DNA of 64,000 nucleotides. It comes from Pseudovirgaria hyperparasitica. Its lineage: Eukaryota; Ascomycota; Dothideomycetes; Acrospermales; Acrospermaceae. Below are positions 11,503 to 23,559 of this stretch, one piece after another. Each line of letters begins with the position of its first letter. Within the stretch, counting starts at the first letter, position 1. The DNA lies in contig NW_022985552.1 of the NCBI RefSeq assembly GCF_010093815.1, positions 682,001 through 746,000 on the forward strand. The letters are read 5' to 3'. Below the pieces are notes generated by a model, which worked only from the letters and a program-made list of their open reading frames with translations, made no database searches and was not told the origin of the DNA. Position numbers and translations under genes: made by a program.

Positions 11503-13063
11503 ATGCCAGTCATCAACGGCGAAAAGTATGCCTGCCTGTCGTGCATCAAGGGTCATCGCGTCAGCGGCTGTCAACACCATGGTATGCGCCGCCCACAATC
11601 TCCACCCACCATTCTGACTCTGACTCTTTGCAGATCGTGAGCTTCAGCATATCAATCCCAAGGGCCGCCCTGTGAAACAGTGTGACCACTGCCGCGCCAA
11701 CCGCAAGACCAATTCCCTCCATGGTCGCTGCGATTGCAAGAGAGACAGAAAGGGTGATTTCAAGCTAGGGGATGGTGAGCAGGATTCAGATGTGCCGTTG
11801 TCCGACGCTTTCGTGTCTAACATTGCAGAAGTTAGTGGAGCTGACTGCGCTTGCCATACTGGCTCGAAATGTCTTTGCGGCTCCAAGAAGAACCCTGGTC
11901 TGCGCGTCGAAACTTCGATGAAGGCGAAACCTCGTCTGACCTCCACACAATCCGAGAGCACCTTGACCGTCTTCGCCAATGGCCACCACAAACCCGTCCA
12001 CCACCGAAACAACGCCCATCACAATACCGGCATGCCGTACAAAGTACCACATCGTCATACTGTGCATGGCCACGGTCCGTCCTTTGGTGCGCAGCATTCA
12101 GACTCGAACGACAGCGTGAACAACATCTACGGCATGCCTGCGAAACGGCGATCTTTGGATCACCTGGGTATCACGGAACGAGAGGCTGAGTCTGAAGCCT
12201 CGGAACTGTATGCGAAACCACTCTTCGCAGGAATCGCAACAACGCCCACACTGATCTCTGGTCCCAACTCGCCCATCGATAGCACTCTACCGCTGCATAA
12301 TTGGCCTTGGACTCGCAACGGCTTGCCCTCGGCCTACAGTACGTATGGCAGCTTCTCCACTTCGCCCTCGGGCGATTACATGTCACACGACAGCGACTGG
12401 GCTATTCCCTCCGCTGGTCTGCAGCCGTCGTGGTCGGCAACGGACTTGCCACTTGTCCCGGAGAAGCTCGTAGATGCTGTGCCGCAGCCAAACTCGCACA
12501 GTGGAGATTCCAATCGTGCCAGCGTTCCAGGTTTGAGCACCTCTTCATCCCAGTCGGAGGTTGGTGAGCCTAACTTTTTTGGAGATCTGGATCTCAAGTC
12601 TACCCAGACGGCCATCGCGGATCATGCCTGGGAAGACGCTTTTCACTATCACAAATCGCGTGCTTACCGTGTCTTGAGCAATGCCTCCACCCCGCCAGAT
12701 CTCCGCCAAGCCCCAACCTCTGTACCAGACACACACAGTCGCAACTCTTTGGACCTGGACTACCTGAGACGTACAAGCCCTCCAGTCTCCACTGAGCTTG
12801 AGAGCAACTATCTCGCCCAGCAGCAGCAGCAGCAGTACGGGAACCCGCTCATGGACATGGTGCCACAGGAGAAGGCACCCGCAACGCCCACGAGCACCCC
12901 ATTCATGAATACAGAAATGGAAAGCCAGCCTCGATCCATGCCCTTGGGTCCAGTGGATGAAGGTAGCACAGCGATGAATTGGCTAAACTACTCCGACTTC
13001 CCTTCGTCCACTTTCGACAACACCGAAGTCCCTGCATACAGCTTCGGTGATAATTTCTCGTAA
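11503..13063 (+). CDS. Copper-fist DNA-binding transcription factor
   Basis: Exons 11503-11581 and 11634-13063 give 502 residues. The N-terminus MPVINGEKYACLSCIKGH followed by VSGCQHHD is a copper-fist zinc module (C-x2-C-x8-C-x-H), and GRPVKQC supplies the (R/K)GRP minor-groove motif seen in Ace1, Mac1, Haa1 and Cuf1. The 52 bp intron interrupts the module right after CQHH. Residues 40-63 add CDHCRANRK and GRCDCK. Near residue 105, CACHTGSKCLCGSKK is a second cysteine cluster of the kind used for Cu(I) sensing. The remainder is Ser/Thr/Pro/Gln-rich with a QQQQQQQ run, as in activation domains. Likely role: a nuclear regulator of copper or acid/metal-stress genes. Which subtype (Mac1-, Ace1- or Haa1-like) cannot be settled by eye. 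Confidence 0.9.
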
Positions 13064-14248
13064 GGCTGCAGATGATCCGGTCGTGGAAACCGCGGAAATC
13101 CTTTTTTTCTCTTCTACTATTTCCTCGTAACGACGCCATGAAATCATGCCGCCCTGTTCATAGATACCATCTTTTTTTCGTTTCTACTTCAGATCCCAGG
13201 CACCATTACAAAACGCGAAAAGAAAAACAAAAAAGAATTGCGACGGACTGCAGCGTTCTCGAATGAATGCCGCAGCAGCTTGCTTGGGAACTCTTTCGCT
13301 CCCTATTTTGTCTCGTTCGCGACCCACATTTGTACATACAACCGTGGACTTGCTAGACCGGAGAAGAATCACGTTGGGGGACTGGATACACACAGGCATA
13401 GTCTTTGCGCGAACGGTATTGTCGCGGCGGTTCAAACATGTTTTTTTCTCATTCTACTTGATAATCTCGTATATAAAAATATAGACTGGGTTTGGGGGGG
13501 GTTGCGTTCCTTTGGTATTGGAGTGGAGGAATGGACTGTAGCTATGCTCTGAATACAGTTCAGAGCATGTACGCTGTTTGGTCAGGTAGCTCCTCTAGCA
13601 CTTTTTGATAGTATAGATAATCCTACACTGCTGACATGGCACATACGGTCCTCGTGGACAATTGAAACCCAGTGCTTGTGGTGGTGTTGTTATTGAGGTG
13701 GTTGGATGATGTCATGCCTGCCTGGACCCCCGCTCCGAGCCCTCCGAGCGTAGGAGGCAGTCAGTTCCGCAGTCGCAATCACTAGCAGCCACTGACCTCC
13801 GGCATATACCGTAGCCACACCTGACTGGAGAGTACCTTTTTGCCCGGGCCAAATGACGACGACGATTATGATTCAATAGGCCACCCCATTCGCGGGTCCT
13901 TTCTGTATTTGGACTTTCAAAACCTCAGCGCCTAGTAATTATCCTGCCATGCATTTTCCCAAGGGACTTTGGGGGAAAATAAGAAGAAAAAAGAAACACG
14001 TCAGCAGCACTCTCTCCAATCATTCGGTGTCGGCGCCAAAGGGAGGGAGGGGAAACAATAATGTATCCCCATTAATTCCCCGTTCTAAGTATCAGGTACG
14101 GTATGGTACGTACGGTAAATAACATGCATGCATGTATGCCTTTGGGTCTCGAACTGTAGCTAGTTAGGTAGTAGTGTGTAGTGTAAATAGTGCTAAGGAC
14201 TGACCGCCCGGACACGTGGATGGAAAGGCTGAGGCAAGTGTAGCGGCT

Positions 14249-14334
14249 CCTTCCTTCCTTCCGGTCCTTATTTCCTTCCTTCCTGCTACAGCCGGCCGGC
14301 CGGCAGATGGATAGGTAGGTAGGTAGGTAGGTAG
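14249..14334. repeat. (CTTC)n and (GTAG)n microsatellites
   Basis: Runs of CTTC/CCTT near 14250-14285, a GCCGGCCGGCCGG palindromic run near 14291, and six copies of GTAG near 14312-14334 stand within 90 bp of each other. Confidence 0.8.
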
Positions 14335-15020
14335 GGTGGGCAAAACATACGAAAAAAAGGCTCCGTGGCTGCGAATCGGGTCGTGCCGCTTTTACCTGTG
14401 TATGTACGTATATATTTCCGGGGAAAAAAAGGTTTAGATTAGAGGAGGAATGCGCTAAATTAAACTAAAGAAAGAAAGAAAATCACAGATCTGGTTCAAT
14501 TGATTCTTTCTACCCAGGGTATTATGTTTGGTCTTGATGGAGCTGTGGGTGATAGTCGGGTGCTGTAAGTATGAATTAGAGGAGGGAGACTAATCCATGG
14601 AGCGAGATCGTCGTGCTTGGTTTTGTTTGTCTTGTCTTGTCGAGCGTTGCTTGGTGGTAGTCGGGCTGTGTAGGGGTACCAACCTGATGGTGCTATACTA
14701 CCTACTATTGAATGTACGTAATCAAGGCACTTACTACCAGCCACATACCACACAACAACAATGTGTATGTATATGCAGACAATATCACGTTCACCGTCCG
14801 TTACCGGCCGCTTCCACAAGACACAAGATACAAAGGCTAGCATCAAACACCAGCACCAGCACCAGCAATCAATCAACCATCACCCATCTCGCACCTCAAG
14901 CTGGGAGTCCTCGAAGAAACAAGCCTTGACTTCTCCACACCACCATCCTTCCACTCATCCATCCATCCATCTCGCCCCTCCTCCCATGTTCTCTTTCGCC
15001 TTGCCCTCCTCCCCTGTCAT

Positions 15021-15240
15021 CCTCGCCTTGCCTCGCCTTGCCTTGCCTCGCCTTGCCTTGCCTCGCCTCGCCCTGACTTCCGACTTCCATTCCTCGCACG
15101 GCCGCCCGCCGTCCCACCGTCCTCCGCGCACATCATTCATGCCCATTTCCCCGTCGGTACCCGTGAGTGAGTATGAGTGAGTGAGTGAGTGAGTGACCAC
15201 ACCCAACTCCACTCCACTCCACTCAACTCAACTCCACTTT
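15021..15240. repeat. GCCTT/GCCTC minisatellite with (GAGT)n and (CCACT)n
   Basis: Alternating CGCCTTGCCT units fill about 15023-15072. A (GAGT)n run follows at about 15164-15196, and (CCACT)n/(CAACT)n at about 15206-15237. Each motif is different, so this is not one degenerate array. Confidence 0.8.
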
Positions 15241-15284
15241 TGACCGTCCGTCTGTCTGTCTCCATGGACTATCTCCATGACCAC

Positions 15285-15930
15285 GAGCCACGAGCCACGA
15301 GCCACCACGCTCCATGCATCACGACATCTTCATCTCAGTCCGTGCGCTAGTGTCTCTGCACATGTCCATGTCCATCCGTCCATATGCATACGACGGTGCG
15401 GACAGCTAATTAGTCTAGCTAGTCTAGTCTAGTCTAGGCTGGCTACTCAGCGCCCTAGCAGTAAATCTACATACATACATACATACATACCAGGAATCTA
15501 CACCCCATAATCACCCGCCAGCCCTAGCATCCTGGTTTTACATGCCCTATCCTGCCCTACCCTGCCCTATCCTATCCTATCACACTCGCCTGATCCTCCG
15601 GGGGGTAGAGCCGGCACCGTTTGTGTGCCGGGGTGTGTCCGGCTTGGCGCGTCTAGCGGGGCTTCTAGAAGGGTGGTGGGACGGGTGTGGCTTGTGGCTG
15701 GTGCGGGTGGACAGGGATGTAGGTAGGCAGGGGTTGAGTGATTGGCAGGGTGGACAGGGTGGCACGAGCACAAGGGAAGGAAGGAAGGCGTCACTCCTTC
15801 GTGTGCTGATGCTGTGCTGTGCTGTGCTGTGCTTTGCTGATTAGATACCGTAGATACCGTAGATACGTAGATAAGTCGATAAGTCGATAAGTCGATAAGG
15901 AATGAGGCTCGTGTGTGTCTGTGTGTGTGT
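15285..15930. repeat. Cluster of further short tandem repeats
   Basis: In order: (GAGCCAC)n near 15284-15305, (TCTAG)n near 15415-15437, (ACAT)n near 15469-15490, CCCTATCCTG-type units near 15545-15580, (GCTGT)n near 15807-15832, ATACCGTAG units near 15844-15872, TAAGTCGA units near 15872-15898 and (TG)n near 15910-15930. Confidence 0.75.
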
Positions 15931-16213
15931 GGCGGATACATACTACAGTAGCATCATAGTAGGTAGCTCTGAGAAAACATAAACGTCAGGACTAATCAAT
16001 TAGACGATGCCCAGCCTGGACGGACCGACATATCGAACCATGGAGGCAGGCGGCTGCCTTATGCACATCATATCACATCACAATCACAATCACATCGCAT
16101 CGCATCACATAGCGATGAACCTGGGGCGTGTGTGTGTGTTTAGCTAGCAAGTTATGCCTGGTATGAGGAGGTTTGGTTGACGATGTGACTGACGTACGTC
16201 GATGGGGAAAACT

Positions 16214-16390
16214 CGGCGATGACAACGATGACAACGATGACAACGACGACAACGATGACAACAATGACAACAACAACAACGACGACGACAATGACAACAA
16301 CAACGACGACAATGACAACACAACGACGACGACGACAATGACAACAACAACGACGACAATGACAACACAACGACGACGACGACAACGACC
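16214..16390. repeat. GACAACGAT minisatellite with a higher-order unit
   Basis: About 175 bp built from GACAACGAT, GACAACAAC and GACGACGAC nonamers. The right part contains two near-identical copies of a unit of roughly 47 bp (AATGACAACAACAACGACGA and onward), so the array has period-3, period-9 and about period-47 structure. It is stop-free in several frames, which creates spurious open frames. Confidence 0.8.
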
Positions 16391-16859
16391 ATGCGAATAC
16401 GACATGCCCACACACTACCACAACGAACGTTTCAGTTTGAGTGTTGAGCGTGTGCGATAGGGCCAAGGGAAGACAACAATGTGGATCACCGGGTAGGGTA
16501 GAGTACAGTCAATGCGTGTCGACAGTTCAGATGGTTTCCGCGATGGTGGGCATCTTCTGATGTGCGTGTGTGAAAGAGATAAAAACCAGAGTCAGACTCG
16601 CGTGATCCTATTGGATTGTCCTTCGGCTATTGTGCTATATATATGTATATCTATGCTATGTACAGTACATAATGTTACATGCCGCCCGGAAGCTATTTCA
16701 GGCTACTGGACGGCCCGATTTCGCGCTTTTGCCAACGAACGCTCTGCGTAGATGTACTGATTGCATGCAGAAAGTGTGCACGACGAAGCGCGGCGCATCA
16801 ACCGGTGGAGATCACCAGACCGCGTTTCTTGGCTTTCATGTCACAACTGGCGAGCGCGT

Positions 16860-17910
16860 TTATGACGATGAAGTCTTGGGTTTGACGCCCTTGTGAATCG
16901 CCGCAATACCCCCGCTCAGGTCCTCCCAGCCCTGGCCCGGCACCATGAAGCCTGCCGTCTTGATCATATCCCTGAACTCCGGCTGGCTGGGGAACTTCTC
17001 AATGCTCTCGACGAGATACTGATAGCTGTCCCGGTCCCCGGCCACAATCTGCCCGATTAGCGGTATCGCGCCGAAGCTCCACCGCTTGTACACGTAATTG
17101 AAGACCGGGTTGTTCACGTTTGAAAACTCGAGGCAGGCGAACACACCACCGGGCTTGAGCACGCGGAATGCTTCGTGCAGGGCCTGTTGCTTGTCGGTGA
17201 AATTTCGGATCCCGAATGCGACGGTGTACAGGTCGACGCTGTTGCTCGGGATGGTCGGCAGCTTTTCCGCGTTGGCTTCCATGAACGAAAGGCGCTCCGA
17301 TCGCGCATATGGCGTCTCAAGCGCCCGTCGCTTCCCTTCTGCCAGCATGTCGGGATTGATGTCTGCGACTGTGACGCGAGTCTTGTGATCGCTGTTGATC
17401 GTGGTTGCGTGGTCGAGCATGCGGAACGCAATGTCCCCGGTTCCGCCTGCAATGTCAAGTATATTCCATCCTTTTTCCTCTGATCCGGAATGTAATGATC
17501 CCGATACTGATGGCGATCCAGGGTCTAGTTCGCGGACGAAGTGGTCTTTCCATAGCCTGTGGATGCCAAGGGACATGAGATCGTTCATGCGATCGTACGA
17601 GGACGCCACCGAGGAGAACACTCCTTTGACTGGACCGACAGCAATATTAGCATTGTTCAACGGGACTTGTGCTCTGTCGTAGTAGATTTTTACCCTTTGA
17701 TTCCTTCAATGACTCATCTATCGTCTCGAAGCCAAAATGCGTTGTCCGTCCAGCTTCATCTTTCTGGGGCGGCACTTTTCGCGGCGAAGACTGCTGCAGG
17801 CTCTGCCGGATTGAGCAAGAGAAACATCGATAGCCTCCTTTCTCTGTCGTTCTGCGTATAGATGGTAATAACCGGGATGGTTGTAAAGCTCGTATGCCCG
17901 TTGTATTCAT
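16860..17910 (-). CDS. COQ5: Ubiquinone biosynthesis C-methyltransferase COQ5, mitochondrial
   Basis: Exons 17910-17694 and 17623-16860 on the minus strand give 326 residues. The protein adds the C-methyl group in coenzyme Q synthesis, using S-adenosylmethionine, in the mitochondrial matrix CoQ complex. Both UbiE/COQ5 signatures are present: YDRMNDLMSLGIHRLW after the splice junction and FRVLKPGGVFACLEFS later. The SAM-binding motif DIAGGTGDIA is near residue 130. The first about 45 residues are rich in Arg and Ser without acids, as in a mitochondrial targeting peptide. The ATG at 17910 is the first in frame. The 70 bp intron contains TGCTAATAT as branch site. It is head to head with the BCKDH E1-alpha gene, with 256 bp between the two starts. 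Confidence 0.95.
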
Positions 17911-18166
17911 CTTGATGTCGGTCGACTCGCCGCAGAGCTGTCGATTGATGTGTACGCGAAATGATTTTAACCATATGCTCGTTAGATAGAGACGGATATG
18001 GAGCTGTCGTGACGGGCGATGATGGAAGAATTTCGGCAAAGCGTCTCAGCCCTACGCGTGGAGCTCGGACATAGACCGATGATAGCCGCAGTGAACTTCC
18101 CCAGACTTCCCAACGATCGTGTCTTGACTGCCCAAGCCTGACTTCTGCAATGCCACAATCAACATC
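17911..18166. promoter_or_regulatory. Shared bidirectional promoter, COQ5 / BCKDH E1-alpha
   Basis: Only 256 bp separate the start codons of two divergently transcribed genes for mitochondrial proteins, so both promoters must lie in or overlap this interval. I see no obvious TATA box in it. A common control site is inference. Confidence 0.6.
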
Positions 18167-19614
18167 ATGTCTGCGCGACTGTCAGGGACACTTAATTGCG
18201 TGAGACGGTCTACAGCCGTCCGGTCAACATCTTCGACGACGGCTCTCCGAAGCAACTCACAAACATGGAGACGATGGCAATCGATCTCACAAAGACCAGG
18301 CTCGGACAGGTAATATGCAGCCGTAAGAGCATTCGACAGAATATATGCTAACAAGCTTTCAGAGTCCACTTCCCTGGCGCTGTGAATAGTAGATTCACCA
18401 CCTCTCTGAACTTCCAAGGCACCTCTGCCGACTCCGCCATGCCCACGTACCGTATCCTCGACCAAGACGGCATCGTCGTAGACCGCAACCGCGCTCCCCT
18501 CGACGTCACAGACGATCAAGCCCTCCGCTGGTACAAAGACATGCTGACAGTCTCCATCATGGATAACATCATGTTCGAAGCGCAGCGCCAAGGCCGTCTC
18601 TCATTCTACATGGTATCCGCAGGCGAAGAAGGCATCGCAGTCGGCTCCGCCGCAGCACTCCTCCCCGACGACGTCATATTCGCCCAATACCGCGAGACCG
18701 GCGTCTTCCAAACCCGCGGCTTCACCCTTGACGACTTCATGTCGCAGCTCTTCGCCAACAAGCACGACAGCGGCCGCGCGCGCAACATGCCCGTCCACTA
18801 CGGCTCCCGGAAGCTCAACATCCACACCATCTCCTCCCCTCTAGCCACACAGATCCCCCAGGCCGCCGGCGCAGCATACGCGCTCAAGATGCAAGACGCC
18901 GGCAACCCCGACCGCCCGCTCGACAAGCGCCGCGTCGTAGCATGCTACTTTGGCGAAGGCGCCGCCTCGGAAGGCGACTTTCACGGCGCGCTCAACATTG
19001 CCGCTACCCGCTCCTGCCCCGTCATCTTCATCTGCCGCAACAACGGCTACGCTATCAGCACCAGCACGCTCGAGCAGTATCGCGGCGACGGCATCGCGTC
19101 TCGCGGCATCGGCTATGGCATCGACACCATCCGCGTCGACGGCAACGACATCTTTGCCGTGCGCGAAGCTACCGCGCGGGCGCGTGAGATGGCTCTGCGC
19201 GATGGCGGGAAGCCCGTGCTGATCGAGGCCATGTCGTACCGAGTGTCGCACCACAGCACGAGTGACGACAGCTACGCGTACCGGGCCAAGGTCGAGGTTG
19301 AGGACTGGAAACGACGTGACAACCCCATCACACGACTGCGGAAGTGGATGGAGAACAAGGGGGTCTGGGATGAGGCCAAGGAGCAGGAGGCGAGGAGCCG
19401 GATTCGCAAGGAGGTGCTGGGCGCGTTTGCGAAAGCGGAGAAGGAGAAGAGACCGCCTCTACGAGCGATGTTTGAAGACGTGTATGCGGAGATGACAGAG
19501 GAGGCCGAGGGTCAGGTGCAGCAGCTAAAGGATGTATTGAAGAGATACCCGAACGAGTACGACTTGGGAGACTATGATGGTGGACTAGACGGGCTGGAGA
19601 AAAAGCCGAGGTAG
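18167..19614 (+). CDS. Branched-chain 2-oxoacid dehydrogenase E1 alpha subunit
   Basis: Exons 18167-18309 and 18363-19614 give 464 residues. This is the thiamine-diphosphate decarboxylase subunit of the mitochondrial complex that oxidises the keto acids of leucine, isoleucine and valine. The N-terminus MSARLSGTLNCVRRS onward is Arg/Ser/Thr-rich, fitting a matrix targeting peptide. The second exon opens with VHFPGAVNSRF, the usual start of mature E1-alpha. Residues 244-280 hold the thiamine-diphosphate motif (GEGAASEGDFHGAL to RNNGYAIST). YRVSHHSTSDDSYAYR near residues 340-356 is the phosphorylation-loop region targeted by BCKDH kinase in animals. Yeast lacks the complex but filamentous fungi have it. 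GC content is higher than in the neighbours. Confidence 0.95.
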
Positions 19615-19907
19615 CCCGATCAATACGAAAATATCTTTTTGAATTATTCTGGCATGATACATCTCCCCAACGACGAACCCACTTCTGTGTCGACGTTACC
19701 CAGACGACCCGAGCACATTCGCTGCTTTCCGGACACACCTGTCCGAGCAGGAGGGAGTTCAGCCTGTGCCCGTCCAGAACGCCAATACAAATTCCACCTA
19801 GCCTAGCCCACAGATGTGAACATATATTCTAGTTCTCCACACATTTTTTCGCTGCGCCGAGACACTCCCTGATGCCGAAGAATAGAAAGGAAAGCTAACG
19901 TACAATT

Positions 19908-22900
19908 CTATGAATGTTGTTCCGGCTGGGTCGGCTGGATGATCCCGGCGCCGCCACCTGTGACAACGGCTTGCCAGAGGCTAGTCATATAATCTTTCAG
20001 AATAAGGTTGTTTGCCATGACGTAGAAGATATGGTCCATTATGGGATAGAATGCTTTCTGTACCCAGCCACCCTTCTGTGGCTCTCCCTCGTCGTCATCG
20101 TCCTCTCTGTAACGCTTGCGGCCACCCGGAGTTCCCTGTCTCCCTCGGTCTGTGTACTTGATCTTGGCCATCTGCCTCGCGAGATTGCGCATTACTAGGA
20201 CTGACGCCAAGGGCAATCCTGCAGCATCACTGCGTTCGTCTGTAGCGGTGACTGACCATTTCACTGGCCATGGAACCGCTTGCGTATGAGCTGGAGTCGG
20301 GCCGCCAGGAACAGGCGCCTGGGGCTCAGCTAATTTCTCTGTCCGATTATACTTATTGCGTATTACTGACTTGGCGGAGTCGTCGGGCAGATGCGTCCTG
20401 ATGTGTTTGCCCACCTGGCGAGCATCGGTGTTACCGTTCGTCGCCGCGAAATGTCTGCATCTCGCCCAATGGCAATTGTATCGTGTCTCGAGTGGAGTTC
20501 CACCACCATTCACCTCTGGTTTGATCTCCAGTGACCACTCGCCTGTGATTGTATCTCGCGGGATATTCAAGTGTGCCGCAAGGATGTGCTCGTACATATC
20601 CTTCGGCTGAGAGGTGTATTCGCTACATTCAGACGATGATGGATCCGTGATATCATGGGAACTCGTATGCCATTGGCATCGAATATAAGGACGTTGACTT
20701 CGGGGGCTCACTGGGACTGCGCGTGGACGAATTCCGCGAATGGTGTACTTTGCCCCTTGTCCTGACGTGACCACTTGAGCTTGCGCTCCAGTAAAAGTAG
20801 TAGACACGTTAGTAATGAATTCTTTGGCTTGCATCAGGCTCTTTTGGTGCTCTTGTCGTGACAATGCATTTAAGAATGCATCGTTATAGGCACGCCACAG
20901 ATCAATCTGTGTGATTTCGCCAGAGGGATCTTCTTCATAGCAGGTCTTGAGCCTATAGAATGTAAGCTTCGACTTTTGAGGTGTCCAAGAAACTTACCAT
21001 TGTGAACTCCTCTCAGGTTCATCCAGAACCACTAGTCGGTCGATAATAGCCTGTGACAGCTTTGGCGCAGATTCTGCTGCCTGTACGCTTTGACTCTTGT
21101 TTTTCGCTCCGTTCTTACTCTCTGTCAGAGTAGCGTTGTACATTAGCAGTCGTGAAAGTTGGTATACTAGCGTCTCTATGTTCACTGCGTGAACAAGTTG
21201 CTCAACATTCTCCAGGATCGCCGTAAACTGATAGAGAAAGTCAAGACAGGCATTCCGGAGATCCTCATCATCCACTAGTAGCCAATCGCAGATGCTCTGT
21301 AGTAGTTTCGCAGGCACGTTCCCTAACCGGTTCTTCACCTCCAGATTCAGCGATATGCGACTCAACGCTCTGAGAGACGTAATGATTGAGCCTCGATCCG
21401 TAGACTCGGCTTGCCTCAATAGCGTAACGTATACTGGATCGTGCGAATCGAGAGACCAGTATTTAGTGACCTGTTCGGCGATGTCGAGGGCGTAATGTTG
21501 AAGCTCCCTAACCGAAGGATGATTGGGCAGGTTTAGGACGATGGTGATCAGGTCGCGTATGAGAGGTATCTGCGACACGTAGTGTGCATTCTCTTCCAAC
21601 ATGACCATGTTGCGTAGCACCAAACCGGCCTCATTCACTCTTCCCAACGCGATTATGAAGTCTGCATCTTGAATATCATCACCTACATTTAAACGCTCCA
21701 AAGACCGTATGCGACCGAGAAGGTTTGAAGTTCCGCTTAGGCCATCTAGGACGTGAGCAGGTTCAGATCCGACTCCAGTGTAAGAGATGTCCCACTTGAC
21801 ATTGTAAAAGACAGAGCTGACCTCTAAGACTTTCGTCATCAAAGCTTCGGCGAGACCTGGAAAGCCAGTAAATTGGTACTTGTCACCCCTTTCGTGGGAA
21901 ATTTTGACAAGATGATGTAAAGCGTATGCTTCCTCTTCTACAAGACCTGATTGCAGAGCAAGCAATGCTCTAATGTATATGTTAGGCCCGATAAAGCCAG
22001 CTGGCGAGTATTAGCAGTATTCCCATTGAACTCTTTCCTAGAGGAGGATTCTTGTGACGTACTCCCAGGCGCCATCATGCCCGCGGCCGGTCCCTTTCTC
22101 GATGATCGATGACGGTTGCGGACAGCAAGATTTCTGAAATGCTCTGGATTGTTCGAGGGTGTCACTACGGGCTTGACTTGGGACGGCGCAGGCTGCTGGG
22201 GCTCATAGCCAGCTATGGTCATGGCCGCGCCAGCGTTACCGCTGTTCAGACCGTTTACATGCGTCCCACCAGCAAGGTTGGAAGGTGTGGGGGAGTTCAT
22301 GATTCCAGAATTACGCGTCTGTCGGCCAGCATCTGGCTGGAATAGGACGCGTTGAGGAGGAGCGTGTCGAAGACCTGAACAAGGCAGTTTAGTAATTGTA
22401 CAACCTTAGTAGCAGGGCCGAAATAACAAATGATCGGCCAAATGACCACAAAAGTGAACAAATAAGATTTAACAGATGACGGGACCGCATTGCCTTCACA
22501 GCCTACCGGGAACAGTAATGTACCTCGTGTTACCCTTGCACCAGTGCTCCCAGGCTCATCTATGTCCATCTTCTCTTCTTTCGGTGTCTTATCCTCCTGA
22601 TCAGAGTCGTCGCTATCTTGTCCGTTAGTTAGCATGTCGGCCTCTCTATTGCTAGATGCGAAATAGTTCTCGACTGTGCGATTCATTAGATCTCCTCCTT
22701 TGGCTGTGAGATCTTCGAGGATCTCTTTAGGTGGTGGCTCTTTCCCATGGAAGTTCGTTATCTCGTATGCCCTACTAGTGGATCAGACTCTTGCAAACGC
22801 GTGAATATGGCAGGCATACGCGAGGTTCTTGTAATATGCTGTCTTTACGAGGAAAGCCTGCGTGATAAGACTTGACACGCCTGGAAGAAATTCTGCAGCA

Positions 22901-23182
22901 AGTTTGCGCCAAGCTAATTTGTTTCCTTTTGTATCAGATACTCGATCGTAACCGCCTTCTTCGCACACTCTCTTGTATAATTTGTTAAGGTCTATATGCC
23001 TGTTCGCGATTTTCGGTTCACGCTCCAGTGTTGTACTACAATTTGTGAGTCTAGTCACTGAATAAAGCATTGTGTGTCGCAGCATACCCTCGTTTCTCAT
23101 GATACGCCGCAAGTTTGGTCATAAACTCTTCGTATTCTTCAGAGCGATCGATTGAGGGTTCGCGCGGACGAGCTGGAGCCAT
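19908..23182 (-). CDS. RSC9: RSC9-like chromatin remodelling subunit (ARID protein)
   Basis: Six exons on the minus strand (23182-23088, 23035-22820, 22771-22524, 22374-22063, 22000-20998, 20952-19908) give 972 residues. The N-terminus carries an ARID/BRIGHT DNA-binding domain (IANRHIDLNKLYKRV, EEGGYDRV, WRKLAAEF, YYKNLAAYE, about residues 10-110). An acidic linker follows, then a long helical armadillo-like region. The C-terminus holds two Cys/His modules: one around residues 715-750 ending in MYEHILAAH, and one at about 783-812 with CHWARC and HIRTH. This order matches fungal Rsc9, related to animal ARID2, a subunit of the SWI/SNF-class RSC complex in the nucleus. The intron at 22523-22375 (149 bp) is longer than the rest. 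The gene is divergent from the REC114 candidate, 377 bp away. Confidence 0.88.
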
Positions 23183-23559
23183 GGTGGTGCAGTTGCACAA
23201 ACTCCTGCGGTTGAGGGCTCAGCGCATGAACAGTAAAGAACGGATCGCGCAAAGCTGCGCCAGGCGATCTAGAAGTATCAGGGTATGCGCAATGTTGTTT
23301 GATGGCTGCGGGCGCAGAGAAATCGCGGGCAGAGTGATGAGCTGCGCGTTCCTGGGAAAGTTCGCGTTACGTTTGTCGGCGCTCCAACGTAGGCCGCTTC
23401 TCTGCTAGGTATCTCCATAAAATAGAATACGCCTGTTTCGGGCTTAGCGTCCGTGCCGGGAGCTGTAACTTATGCTCATCCGCCCTCTATACTAATTATT
23501 AATTACTCTTCTCCCAATCCAATTCTCACTCATTCACTCATCTAGCATCAGTCGCCAGT
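23183..23559. promoter_or_regulatory. Divergent promoter, RSC9 / REC114 candidate
   Basis: 377 bp between two divergent starts. The right half has an AT-rich stretch (TAATTATTAATTA near 23493) followed by two CCAAT-like sites near 23515-23522, suitable core elements for the rightward gene. No coding sequence is seen. Confidence 0.45.

Larger units (their letters stand above)
13064..16859. other. Repeat-studded intergenic region
   Basis: About 3.8 kb with no supportable gene. The left part is the copper-fist 3' UTR zone. From about 13980 to 16400 it is filled with unrelated short tandem repeats, listed separately where they are strong. Open frames across the repeats exist only because the repeats are stop-free. 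Confidence 0.6.

Noticed and set aside
11094-11675. 193-codon plus-strand open frame in the copper-fist leader
   Set aside because: It is a product of the C/T-rich leader (Ser/Leu/Pro-rich) and overlaps the true first exon in another frame.
16152-16466. Open frames on both strands across the GACAACGAT array
   Set aside because: They exist only because the triplet repeat has no stops; products are Asp/Asn or Val homopolymer-like.
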